DNA of 22,251 nucleotides from Streptosporangiaceae bacterium (lineage in GTDB: Bacteria > Actinomycetota > Actinomycetes > Streptosporangiales > Streptosporangiaceae): positions 1-22,251 of the forward strand of contig JASHSZ010000112.1 in the NCBI GenBank assembly GCA_030040815.1. Direction: 5' to 3'. Positions within the stretch are counted from its first letter, which is position 1. Every line of letters begins with the position of its first letter. Of this stretch, positions 1 to 7,615 are shown one piece after another. The notes under the pieces are model-generated. The model made no database searches. It was not told where the DNA came from and saw only the letters and a list, made by a program, of their open reading frames with translations. The position numbers were made by a program, and so were the translations under genes.

Positions 1-214
1 CGGTAGTCAGAACGAGGCCCACGCAGTTCTTCTCCGTCCTGGCCTCGGGGGGATTGTGGAGAATCATCCGGGGGCCGCTCTCGGGGCCGGTGACGTCGAC
101 CGAGGTGTCCCCGGCGACCGCGCCCAGGCTAACCGGGCGGCCGAGGGCGTTCCCCAGAAGTCCGCCAGGCCCAACGGGATCGGCGCAGTCGATGGTCAGG
201 GCACTAGGGGTCAA
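1..214 (-). CDS. VOC/glyoxalase-like domain protein, N-terminal fragment running off the left edge
   Basis: The minus strand is open from about 214 to the window edge. It reads A-L-T-I-D-C-A-D-P, then a G-R-P-V stretch, D-V-T-G-P-E-S-G-P-R-M, and P-E-A-R-T-E-K-N. This is the pattern of the first half of actinobacterial glyoxalase-like (VOC, Glyoxalase_6 type) proteins, where a DCADP motif opens the domain and a P-E-x-K-x-x-K-N-R-x-H segment follows. The usual R-x-H metal or fold residues after K-N are changed to C-V-G, so activity is doubtful. No ATG or GTG is in frame. The only candidate start is a TTG at 214-212 inside the tRNA-like repeat, without a Shine-Dalgarno, so the true 5' end may have been lost at that junction. 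The family call comes from recognising the pattern. Whether the gene is intact cannot be judged, because the rest lies outside the window. Confidence 0.5.
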   Translation of the reverse strand, partial: MTPSALTIDCADPVGPGGLLGNALGRPVSLGAVAGDTSVDVTGPESGPRMILHNPPEARTEKNCVGLVLTT

Positions 215-410
215 GGGGTTGCGGGTTCAAATCCCGCCGTCCCGACGCATTGTCAGCAGGATGATTCGGAATCCTGATCGTTCTCCTGGCACACCTTTCT
301 GGACCAAGATCGCGGACGCTACCATCCCGGTGCTTTCTGACTGCCGGTCAAGTGCGGCAGGCCGATCAACGCCGAACTCAATGACGCCACGGCTGGCCGC
401 GTCGGCTTGA
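205..410 (+). repeat. tRNA-Pro-derived direct repeat, copy 1
   Basis: Positions 205-249 match the 3' half of an actinobacterial tRNA-Pro(GGG): anticodon-loop side GGGGTCAAGGGG, a perfect T arm (GCGGG 221-225, TTCAAAT loop, CCCGC 233-237) and acceptor strand CGTCCCG 238-244. Upstream, CGGGATC at 175-181 could pair with six of seven acceptor bases, but the 5' anticodon stem is missing and this stretch also reads as the glyoxalase-like protein. No functional tRNA is supported. The similarity to copy 2 (1811-1983) continues past the tRNA end, through TCCTGGCACACCT, GGACCAAGATCGCGGA, GCCGGTCA-GTGCGGCAG and GCGTCGGC-TGA. It is therefore a duplication of about 170-200 bp and not just an attachment core. 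A small hairpin (CAGGAT...ATCCTG) lies just after the tRNA end. Confidence 0.6.
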
Positions 411-626
411 GGCCTCTCTCGCCGGCGTCACACTGGACGAAGTCAGCCAGGACCGCGCGGGCGGCGGTAAGCCGCGCCTCGCACTCGGTGGCCGGGCAGG
501 TCACAGCGGCTCTGATGCCCAGGCCCCGCTGTCGAGTTGCGAGCTCAAGGCGGGGCCGCCGATGCTGGACTGCCCGCACCGGAGCGGGTCATGTTGCCGT
601 CTGTGTCCGCCAGTTGTGGCCTGCTT
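411..626. other. Intergenic stretch, no supported gene
   Basis: Between the end of repeat copy 1 and the protease-like remnant, all frames give short arginine- or proline-rich readings with no recognisable domain, start signal or Shine-Dalgarno. I see nothing functional here. It is most likely decayed or spacer DNA of the island. Confidence 0.4.
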
Positions 627-1019
627 CTAGCCGAACCCCACCCGGTAGCTGAACGGCAGCGAGGCGAGCTCATCGCCGCCAGCGTAGAGGGACTCGACCG
701 AGGGCGACTCGTCGACGAGGAACGCGTCGTCGACGTTAACGGAGCCCGTGACCACGCTTCCCGGCGGCGCCGTGACCGTGAAGGTAACTGGGATCGTGAC
801 GCTCTCCCCCGGCTGGACGTAGTCGGGCGAGAAGCTCGTCGCCGTTGGCGACCAGAAGTCGCCGGTCGGTGACGTCACGTTGCTGGCGAACGTCGGGGTG
901 ATCGCCATGAAGCAGGCGCTGGCGGTGGCCGACGGTGCACCCGAGGCCGAGAGGTACGGCCCGATCTCGCTCGGCGCGACATACCAGAGACCGGGCTGCA
1001 CCTCGCCGGCGGGTCTCTG
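627..1019 (-). pseudogene. C-terminal remnant of a secreted protease-like protein
   Basis: The minus-strand reading, ending at a stop at 627-629, contains Q-P-G-L-W-Y-V-A-P-S-E-I-G-P-Y, then S-S/T-G-D-F-W, a Q-P-G-E-S-V-T-I-P-V-T-F-T-V beta-rich segment, G-S-V-N-V-D-D, and a closing G-D-E-L-A-S-L-P-F-S-Y. This order is typical of the C-terminal beta-sandwich tail of large secreted actinobacterial proteins, often S8/S53-type peptidases. The catalytic part is absent. Homology stops near 1019, where the frame runs into unrelated sequence next to a palindrome, and no plausible start precedes it. I infer a 5'-truncated relic. The frame itself still has no internal stop, so truncation may be fairly recent. 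The exact parent family is uncertain. Confidence 0.55.
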
Positions 1020-1046
1020 ACTGGACAAAACGCTGATCAATGAGAC

Positions 1047-1063
1047 GCCGGGTTCAACCCGGC
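1047..1063 (-). terminator. Perfect inverted repeat downstream of the DUF3052 gene
   Basis: GCCGGGTT-C-AACCCGGC is a perfect 8-bp palindrome with a one-base centre, 9 bases after the stop of the leftward DUF3052 gene. It could form a strong hairpin or cruciform and act as an intrinsic terminator. No T-run follows, which is common for actinobacterial terminators but weakens the call. An operator role is the alternative. Confidence 0.35.
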
Positions 1064-1072
1064 TAACGCATC

Positions 1073-1426
1073 TCAGGGGCCGCCCGGCCGGAAGCGCAAC
1101 GCAGACCACGTGTCATCGATGGAAACCTGCCGGACGGGCTGGATGCCTTCGCAGGCGAGGGCTTGAGCCAGCGAGTCACGGTTGAGGTCGGTGCCGAGCT
1201 TGCCGCCTTTGGGGTAGCCGATCCAGGCGAGGCGGTCGGCGCGGGCAGCGCCGATGACCGGGCCGAGCTGGTCGAGGTCGGCACGGTGGACGGCGAAGCC
1301 GATCACGGCAGAGGCGGAGGCAGGCTGCCCAGCTGCGATGCTCGCAGGCAGGGTCACTCCCGGCGGGGGGTTGAGTATCGCCAGTGACTGGCCCGGCTTG
1401 ATCTGCAACTTCTCGGTGAGTTCCAC
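1073..1426 (-). CDS. DUF3052 family protein
   Basis: This 117-residue protein begins E-K-L-Q-I-K-P-G-Q-S-L-A-I-L-N-P-P, has a hydrophobic strand ending in a charged A-V-H-R-A-D-L-D segment, then L-A-W-I-G-Y-P-K-G-G-K, and closes with V-S-I-D-D-T-W-S-A-L-R-F. The order K-P-G, W-x-x-Y-P-K-G, then D-x-T-W-S-x-L-R-F is the signature of small cytosolic DUF3052-type proteins. These look like a trimmed Rossmann-like fold, and their biochemical role is unknown. Length matches the family, so the gene looks whole. It starts at GTG 1426-1424, and an overlapping ATG at 1428 is out of frame. It lies between the two tRNA-derived repeats with relics on either side, so it is either a passenger of the island or a resident gene trapped there. 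Confidence 0.75.
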   Translation of the reverse strand: MELTEKLQIKPGQSLAILNPPPGVTLPASIAAGQPASASAVIGFAVHRADLDQLGPVIGAARADRLAWIGYPKGGKLGTDLNRDSLAQALACEGIQPVRQVSIDDTWSALRFRPGGP

Positions 1427-1810
1427 ATGGTCAGCGTGCCAGCGGCCGCCCGGAACGGCAACGTGCGGGGCCGCGCCACGCAGATCACCTGTTCCTTCGA
1501 CCTCCCGGCCTTCGCAGACGATCTCCCCAACCGCGAAGAACGGCGGTTCGGCACTCGGTTACCGAGAGAACTCCGGTTGGCGTGCCGACGACGGCTGAGC
1601 ATGCGCGCCGCCAAGCCGTATGACCATGCGTCATCGCGCTGGGCGTGAACGCCCGGAGTAGCCGCTGTTAGCGCCTGCATTGGCCGCGCTCGCTGGGGAC
1701 CACGTGGGGACCACACGCTATGCACACGAGCGAACGACGTGCAGGTAGCGGCACGTCGTGTCCGGCAGGCTGAACCTCTCTGACCGGGCAAAACGGCTGC
1801 TGCACTGTTC
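1427..1810. other. Upstream region of the DUF3052 gene, no convincing gene
   Basis: A plus-strand reading from 1427 to 1648 (73 codons) is open but has no recognisable domain and ends in P-Y-D-H-A-S-S-R-W-A. A short plus-strand reading at 1683-1743 includes A-G-D-H-V-G-T-T, which resembles tails of some actinobacterial integrases just before an attachment site. An in-frame stop lies immediately upstream and no recombinase motif is present, so I do not call a gene. The promoter of the leftward DUF3052 gene should lie here, but no clear -10/-35 pair stands out. Confidence 0.35.
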
Positions 1811-1983
1811 TGGGGGTCAAGGGGTCGCGGTTCAAATCCCGCCGTCTCGACGCAGGTCAGATGGCTAATTCGAAATCCAGATCAGCCTCCTGGCACACCT
1901 GGGACCAAGATCGCGGATACTCATCTTCTCTGGCGCTTCTTGACGGCCGGTCACGTGCGGCAGCGCCAATCGCGTCGGCCTGA
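1811..1983 (+). repeat. tRNA-Pro-derived direct repeat, copy 2
   Basis: TGGGGGTCAAGGGGTCGCGG followed by TTCAAATCCCGCCGTCTCGA reproduces the 3' half of tRNA-Pro(GGG) from the anticodon loop to the acceptor strand. One G is missing from the T stem and there is no matching 5' half, so it is not a functional tRNA. The downstream flank aligns with copy 1 (205-410) through TCCTGGCACACCTGGGACC, AAGATCGCGGA, GGCCGGTCA-GTGCGGCAG and GCGTCGGCCTGA, with scattered substitutions and indels. The two copies are in the same orientation about 1.6 kb apart and bracket the protease relic and the DUF3052 gene. The degree of divergence suggests an old event. Confidence 0.6.
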
Positions 1984-2066
1984 AACTGACACCATGACTG
2001 CACTGCACCGCGCTCGGGTGATTTACCTAGCCGCTCAAGTCCCGGCTTGGGCGGTCCGAGCGCCAC

Positions 2067-2096
2067 CCGACTGGCTGGCAGCGTGCCGGTTACGAT
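2067..2096 (+). promoter_or_regulatory. Probable leaderless promoter of the LAL regulator gene
   Basis: CCGACT (2067-2072) and TACGAT (2091-2096) are separated by 18 bases. The last base of TACGAT lies exactly 7 positions before the GTG at 2103, so transcription would start on the first base of the start codon. No Shine-Dalgarno is present before that GTG, which fits a leaderless mRNA. The -10 match is good; the -35 shares only the GAC core. Confidence 0.45.
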
Positions 2097-2102
2097 CACA
2101 TC

Positions 2103-4949
2103 GTGGCGGCCGCTGCCGATCCTGAGTTGCTTCTCGAGCGTGATGTCGAGCTGGCACGACTGGCCGCATTGCTGCGGGAGGCCGCGGCCGGCACCGGAGG
2201 GGTCGCGGTCATCCAGGGGCCGGCCGGCATCGGCAAGACGGCGCTGATCGAGGCACTCCAGGAGCGGGCGGCCGATAGAGGCGTCAGGTCGCTGCGGGCG
2301 CGCGGCCGCGTGCTCGAGGCCGACATGGCCTTCGCCGTGGTGCGCCAGCTCTTGGAGCGCCCGGTCCTGTTGGCGAGCGCGGCGGAGCGTCGTCGGCTCC
2401 TGGCCGGGCCAGCCAGGTTCGCTGCCGGCGCGCTCGGCCTGCCGGGCGGCGTTGCGCCCGATTCCGAATTCGCGGCGATCCATGGCCTGTACTGGCTGCT
2501 CGCCAACCTGGCTCAGCGCATGCCGCTGGTGCTCACGGTGGACGATGTGCAGTGGGTCGACGCGCCGTCGCTGTCGTGGCTGGCCTACCTCGCGCCGCGC
2601 GCAGCCGAGCTGCCCGTGCTAGTCGTGGTGAGCGCACGTGAGGGTGATCCGCGGGTTGGGACGCCGACGGTCCAGGCGGTTGTCGGCGACGCGGCGCACC
2701 GTCTCTCCTTGTCGGCGCTGAGTCCGACCAGCGCAGGAACCCTGGTGCGGCGGGAGCTCGGGCGCAACGCCAGCGCTGCGTTCTGCGCTGCATGCTGGGA
2801 GCTGACAGGCGGGAATCCGCTGTTTGTCAGGGAACTGCTGGCCGCAGCTCGCAACGAGCGGCTGACTGGCAGCGAGGAAAGCGTAGGAGCCCTGCGCGTA
2901 CTGGCCTCGTCTGCGCTAGGCGCGTCGGTCCGCATGCGCCTGGCACGGATGGGTTCGGACGCCATCGAGCTCGCGAGGGCGGTGGCGGTGCTGGGTTCCC
3001 AGCACGAGGTCGCGATAGCCGCTGAGCTCGCCAACCTCAGCGCAGCGAACGCGGAGCTCGTCGCCGACGAGCTCGCAGCCGCGCAGATCCTCGCACCCGG
3101 GCGGCCACTTGACTTCTCCCATCCGCTCATCGGTGAGGCGGTGTATGCGGATATGGCCGCGGGTGCGCGCCGCCTGGCGCATCGTCGCGCCGCTTCGATT
3201 CTGGACCGGGTCGGCGCCGCCGATGCCGTGGCGGCGCACCTGCTCATGACCGGCCCGGCCGACGACGAGTGGGTGGTGCGGAGGCTAAGCGCAGCGGCAC
3301 TCGGTGCGCGAGAGCGCGGCGCCCCAGAGGTCGCGGCCGCCTACCTGCGCCGCGCCCTGGATGAGCCAGCCGGGGAGCGGGCGCGGGCCGGGCTGCTGCT
3401 CCGGCTCGGGGAGGCTGAGTGGTACACCGGCCAGCCAACCGCGATCGCTCGGCTCGAGGAGGCGGTCAGCCAGGCACGCGACGGGACGACGCTAGCTTCG
3501 GCGGCAGGCGCGCTCGCCAACGCGCATGTGCTGTCTGACCAGACCGACCAGGCAGTACACGTACTCCAGCAAGTCACCGACCGGATCGCCGCGATTGATC
3601 CGCAGCTCGGCTTGCGGCTCAAGGGTGCCTGCGCGCTGGCGGGGCTGGTGGATGACCGCACGGCGGCTTCCGCAAACACCGCACTAGAGCAGATGCGTCC
3701 GAGCCTCGACGGCGATGCAGACGCGCCAGTGCGGCTACTCGTTGCCTCGGCCGAGGCCGCGATGCGCCAGGCAGAGGCGGGCAAGGCGGCAGAGCAGATG
3801 ATCGAGCGAGCTCTGGCGAGCCAGCCGGACCCGCCTCTGAACGTATGCACATCGATTATCGTGACGCTCATCGGGGTTGAGTCCTTCGGCACGCTACGGC
3901 AGTTGTGCGAGGACATGATGGCCGCGGCGCGGCGCCGTTCCGCGTTGCAGGAGATGATCGGCATAGCCAGCTTCTCGGCTTGGGCCCTGTACCGCATGGG
4001 CGAGCTCGCCGATGCAGAAGCACAGGCCAGGTGGGCGCTGGAACATGCCACCGGTATCTACGCGGTCGATTCGCTCGCGCACCTGATCGAGATCCTGGTC
4101 GAACGCGACGCCCTTGACGCGGCAGAGGCCGAACTGGGTCGGATGGAGACGCCGGTCAGGTCGCACTCCATCATGGCGGCCACCTACCTGATGGCGCGCG
4201 GCCAGCTTCGCGCGGCACAGAGCCGCGACGCCGAGGCGCTCGCCGACTTCCTTGCCTGCGGCCAGCGATGCGGTCTGCTTGGCATTGCCCTTGCCGTCTA
4301 TCCCTGGCGCTCGGGAGCGGCGCTCGCCCATGCCGCGCTCGGCAATTCCGGCGAGGCCCGTCGCCTGGCCAATGAGGAGGTGACGATCTGCCGCGCATTC
4401 GGGCGGCCTCGCGCGCTGGGTGCTGCGCTGCGCGCTGCGGGCGTAGCCGAGATCCTGCTCGGCAACGAGGATGGCGGGATCGGCATGCTCGAAGAGGCGG
4501 TGACGGTACTGGAGGGCTCGCAGGCGCCGGTCGAGCTTGCCCGAAGCCTGACGGACTACGGAGCTGCGCTACGACGCGCCGGGCGGCGCAACGAAGCGCG
4601 GACCCCCCTTGAGCGTGGTCTGGATCTGGCTCACCATTGGGGCGCTCGCCGGATCGCCAGCCAGGCGCGGACCGAGTTGATAGCCGTCGGAGCGAAGCCG
4701 CGACGCGATGCGATCACCGGCCGCGACGCCTTGACCGCCGGCGAACTGCGAGTCGCCCGGCTCGCGGCGGTCGGCCGCAGTAATCGCGAGATTGCGCAGG
4801 CGCTCTTCATCACGACCAAGACCGCGTCCGCACACCTCAGCAGGGCCTATCGCAAGCTGGACATAACCCGCCGCGAGCAGCTCGCGAGCGCACTTGCCGA
4901 CACCAGGCCCGCCGCCGTGTCGGGGGCGAGTGGAATGCAGGCTGGCTGA
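2103..4949 (+). CDS. LAL-family LuxR transcriptional regulator with AAA-type ATPase domain
   Basis: This 948-residue protein has the MalT/LAL layout. An N-terminal NTPase module carries a Walker A at residues 39-46 (G-P-A-G-I-G-K-T) and a Walker B at about 142-148 (L-V-L-T-V-D-D, then V-Q-W-V-D). A long alanine-rich helical middle resembles TPR-like repeats, and a LuxR-type helix-turn-helix sits at about 877-930 (L-T-A-G-E-L-R-V-A-R to L-A-S-A-L, with S-N-R-E-I-A and the T-A-S-A-H-L recognition helix). Such proteins bind ATP and an inducer, oligomerise and activate transcription. The GTG start has no Shine-Dalgarno but sits 7 bases from a -10 box. The ligase and SDR genes follow on the same strand 129 bases downstream and are candidate targets, by position only. 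The inducer is unknown. Full length, with no frame disruption. Confidence 0.9.
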   Translation: MAAAADPELLLERDVELARLAALLREAAAGTGGVAVIQGPAGIGKTALIEALQERAADRGVRSLRARGRVLEADMAFAVVRQLLERPVLLASAAERRRLLAGPARFAAGALGLPGGVAPDSEFAAIHGLYWLLANLAQRMPLVLTVDDVQWVDAPSLSWLAYLAPRAAELPVLVVVSAREGDPRVGTPTVQAVVGDAAHRLSLSALSPTSAGTLVRRELGRNASAAFCAACWELTGGNPLFVRELLAAARNERLTGSEESVGALRVLASSALGASVRMRLARMGSDAIELARAVAVLGSQHEVAIAAELANLSAANAELVADELAAAQILAPGRPLDFSHPLIGEAVYADMAAGARRLAHRRAASILDRVGAADAVAAHLLMTGPADDEWVVRRLSAAALGARERGAPEVAAAYLRRALDEPAGERARAGLLLRLGEAEWYTGQPTAIARLEEAVSQARDGTTLASAAGALANAHVLSDQTDQAVHVLQQVTDRIAAIDPQLGLRLKGACALAGLVDDRTAASANTALEQMRPSLDGDADAPVRLLVASAEAAMRQAEAGKAAEQMIERALASQPDPPLNVCTSIIVTLIGVESFGTLRQLCEDMMAAARRRSALQEMIGIASFSAWALYRMGELADAEAQARWALEHATGIYAVDSLAHLIEILVERDALDAAEAELGRMETPVRSHSIMAATYLMARGQLRAAQSRDAEALADFLACGQRCGLLGIALAVYPWRSGAALAHAALGNSGEARRLANEEVTICRAFGRPRALGAALRAAGVAEILLGNEDGGIGMLEEAVTVLEGSQAPVELARSLTDYGAALRRAGRRNEARTPLERGLDLAHHWGARRIASQARTELIAVGAKPRRDAITGRDALTAGELRVARLAAVGRSNREIAQALFITTKTASAHLSRAYRKLDITRREQLASALADTRPAAVSGASGMQAG

Positions 4950-5078
4950 GGTCATTTCCTAAGGCGGTAACCGGCAAAGACAGGGATAGCTGCCCGATGC
5001 CCGACACCCGCACAGCTTGCAGACTGGATCCAGAGCCACCTGAGCGACGCGGGTGGCGGGACGCCGGGGAGCGGGGTC

Positions 5079-6713
5079 ATGACCAGTGCCATAGCTGGGC
5101 CCGATGACAGCGGTATGGAGCTGTCCGTTTTTTCACAAATACCGGCGGTTACACTACCGGATTACGTATTGCGCGATGCCCGGCAGCGCGGCGCCAAGCA
5201 CGCGCTGGTCGACGGGGCTAGCGGAGCGGCGCTCACCTACGCGCAGCTTTGCGCCCAGGTGGCGAGGGCCAGCGCCGGTCTGAGAGCGCGCGGCATCGGC
5301 AAAGGCGACGTGCTCGCGCTCTGCGCGCGCAACAGCATTGAGTTCGTCGTCACGCTGCTTGCCGCAGGAACCGCTGGGACCGTCGTCACGACCGTCAATC
5401 CAGCCTGGACCGAATCGGAGATCTCCCGCCACCTCCGTCAGACCCGCGCGCGGTGGCTGGTCAGCAGCGCCGACCTGCTCGCGGCCAAGCTGCGCGCACC
5501 GGCCCGAGACGCTGGCGTCACCTCATCTTTCCCGATCGAAGGGCTGGGCCAGGCCGAGATGGCTCCGCCTGACGATGCGGGAACGGAGCCGGCCGCACCG
5601 ACAATGCCAGTCGTCGCCGGACAGACCGCAGCAGAGCCGGCGCTCTTGCTCAGCTCCAGCGGCACCACCGGCCTACCCAAGATCGTCGTGCTTACCCACC
5701 GGAGCTTGATCGCGAGCCTGTGGCAGACCCGACTCGTGCACAAGGTCACGGCCGACGACGTGGTGCTCGCGTCGCTACCGCTGTTTCACATCTTCGCTCT
5801 GCAGATCTCGGTGAACCTGGCGCTGCTTCAGGGTGCCACGGTGGTCCTGCTGCCGCGCTTCGACCCGGGTTCGTTCCTCGGCGCCGTTCAGCAGTATCGC
5901 GTCACCAGAGCGGAGCTCGTACCCCCGATGGTCCTCGCCCTGGCGTCCAGTGACCTCGTGACCAGCCATGACGTGTCGACCCTCCGGGTGCTGACCTCCG
6001 GCGCAGCACCGCTTGGCGCCGACCAGGCCCAGGCGTGCGCGCAGCGTCTGGGCTGCCGCGTAAAGCAGATGTACGGGCTGACCGAGATCGGTGGCGCCTC
6101 CCACACCGCCCCCGACGACGGCCCGGACCATCCCGACTCCATCGGCCCGGCGCTGCCAGGCGTGCAATGTCGTGTCATTGACGCTGGTTCCGGTGCCGTC
6201 GCTGAGCCAGGCACACCAGGCGAGCTGCTGATCCGAGCGACGGGGGCCATGCTGGGCTACCTCGGCAACCCCGAGGCCACCGCGGCCACCATTGATGCCG
6301 ACGGATGGCTACATACGGGCGACATCGTCACGGTCGACGCTGACGGCTGGTACCGCGTGGTTGACCGGGTGAAGGAACTGATCAAGTACAAGGGCATGTC
6401 GGTTGCACCCGCCGAGTTGGAGGCGCTCTTGCTAAGCCACCCGGCGGTCGCCGACGTCGCGGTGGTGCGCCACAAGGACGAGACGGCCGGCGAGGTGCCG
6501 AAAGCCTACGTGGTGCGCTGCAATGCTATCTCTGAGTCCGCACTCATCGACTGGGTTGCGGAGCGGGTGGCGCCGTACAAGCGAGTGCGGCTGGTCGAGT
6601 TCACCGACAGCATCCCCAAGTCTCCGTCCGGAAAGATCCTGCGCAGGCTGCTGGTATCCGGCCAGGATGTTGGCACACCTGCCAGCCCAGAACCTGTCCC
6701 GGCCCGGCCGTGA
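5079..6713 (+). CDS. AMP-dependent acyl-CoA ligase (4-coumarate/fatty-acid type)
   Basis: This 544-residue ANL-superfamily enzyme is expected to activate a carboxylic acid with ATP to an acyl-adenylate and then form the CoA thioester in the cytosol. Visible motifs are the phosphate-binding loop at 191-201 (L-S-S-S-G-T-T-G-L-P-K), M-Y-G-L-T-E in the middle, G-W-L-H-T-G-D-I, the hinge region D-R-V-K-E-L-I-K-Y-K-G, and the C-terminal P-K-S-P-S-G-K-I-L-R-R with the catalytic lysine near 519. The length is normal for 4CL-like ligases. The ATG at 5079 has GGGGAG seven bases upstream. The stop overlaps the GTG of the next gene by four bases, so the two are translationally coupled. Substrate cannot be read from sequence; aromatic or medium-chain acids are typical for the 4CL-like group. 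Confidence 0.9.
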   Translation: MTSAIAGPDDSGMELSVFSQIPAVTLPDYVLRDARQRGAKHALVDGASGAALTYAQLCAQVARASAGLRARGIGKGDVLALCARNSIEFVVTLLAAGTAGTVVTTVNPAWTESEISRHLRQTRARWLVSSADLLAAKLRAPARDAGVTSSFPIEGLGQAEMAPPDDAGTEPAAPTMPVVAGQTAAEPALLLSSSGTTGLPKIVVLTHRSLIASLWQTRLVHKVTADDVVLASLPLFHIFALQISVNLALLQGATVVLLPRFDPGSFLGAVQQYRVTRAELVPPMVLALASSDLVTSHDVSTLRVLTSGAAPLGADQAQACAQRLGCRVKQMYGLTEIGGASHTAPDDGPDHPDSIGPALPGVQCRVIDAGSGAVAEPGTPGELLIRATGAMLGYLGNPEATAATIDADGWLHTGDIVTVDADGWYRVVDRVKELIKYKGMSVAPAELEALLLSHPAVADVAVVRHKDETAGEVPKAYVVRCNAISESALIDWVAERVAPYKRVRLVEFTDSIPKSPSGKILRRLLVSGQDVGTPASPEPVPARP

Positions 6714-7606
6714 CGACCACTCCTGTCGACGCTGCCTGGCCCGGCAGCGATCGGGCCGATGGCGGCTACGACCTGACGGATACTGTCGCGGTGATCAGCG
6801 GCGGCGGGCGTGGCGTGGGCAAGCTGATGGCAGTCGAGCTCGCCAGAGCCGGTGCCCTGGTTGGCCTGCTCGCGCGTTCCGGCACCGAACTCGCCACCGT
6901 GGCTGCGGAGATTGAACACTCAGGCGGAACAGCGGCCACGGCCGCCTGCGACGTCAGCGACCCCAAGGCAGCGACCATTGCAGTGTCCGAACTCGCCCGG
7001 CAGCTCGGGCCAGCAAACCTGCTAATCAATAACGCCGGGGTCTCCGGACCGGCGGGGCAACTCTGGGACGTCAGCCCGGCTGAGTGGTGGCAGGCGATCG
7101 AAGTCAACGTCGGCGGAACGTTCACGCTCACCCGGCTGCTGCTCCACAACATGGTCGCCGCGGGGCGCGGTCGCGTTGTCAACATCACCAGCAATGCAGG
7201 CGTGTACCGCTGGCCGCTAATGTCGGCGTACGTCGCGTCGAAGGCCGCGCTCATAAAACTCACCGAGACACTGGCCGCGGAGACTCGCCCGCATGGCGTG
7301 TCAGTGTTCAGCGTCGATCCGGGACTCGTAGCCATCGGCCTCACCGAGACGGCGCTGACCAGTCACGCGGAGCCGCAGACGCCCCAAGGCCAGGTCTTCG
7401 GCTGGATCCGTGAGCAGCTGAACTCTGGGCACGGCACCGATCCAGCGAAGACCGTCCGGCTGGTTCTGGCTCTGGCTGCCGGGGGGTGCGACCGACTGTC
7501 GGGCCGCCATCTGTCCGCGTCAGACGACCTCGAGGTCCTGCTGAGCCACATCGACCGCATCGAGCGGTACGACCTGCACACGCTCCGGCTGGGCAGATTG
7601 CAGTGA
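6710..7606 (+). CDS. SDR-family NAD(P)-dependent oxidoreductase
   Basis: This 298-residue classical short-chain dehydrogenase/reductase begins at a GTG overlapping the ligase stop (GTGA). The nucleotide-binding motif at 30-37 is S-G-G-G-R-G-V-G, a variant of T-G-x-x-x-G-I-G. N-N-A-G is at 107-110, and the catalytic residues are S161, Y174 and K178 (Y-V-A-S-K). The tail after the active site has the D-P-G-L-V segment usual for the family. It probably oxidises or reduces a hydroxyl/keto group on the product of the ligase or a related intermediate; the substrate is unknown. It is followed after nine bases by a broken monooxygenase, so it seems to be the last intact gene of a small catabolic or biosynthetic operon. 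Confidence 0.9.
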   Translation: MTTTPVDAAWPGSDRADGGYDLTDTVAVISGGGRGVGKLMAVELARAGALVGLLARSGTELATVAAEIEHSGGTAATAACDVSDPKAATIAVSELARQLGPANLLINNAGVSGPAGQLWDVSPAEWWQAIEVNVGGTFTLTRLLLHNMVAAGRGRVVNITSNAGVYRWPLMSAYVASKAALIKLTETLAAETRPHGVSVFSVDPGLVAIGLTETALTSHAEPQTPQGQVFGWIREQLNSGHGTDPAKTVRLVLALAAGGCDRLSGRHLSASDDLEVLLSHIDRIERYDLHTLRLGRLQ

Positions 7607-7615
7607 CGCGGGGCG

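Noticed and set aside
175..245. A complete functional tRNA-Pro gene at copy 1
   Set aside because: T arm and most acceptor pairs can be drawn, but the 5' anticodon stem is missing and pair 7 of the acceptor is C-C, so the cloverleaf fails.
1683..1743. Integrase-like C-terminal tail (A-G-D-H-V-G-T-T) before repeat copy 2
   Set aside because: An in-frame stop lies just upstream and none of the tyrosine recombinase catalytic motifs are present.
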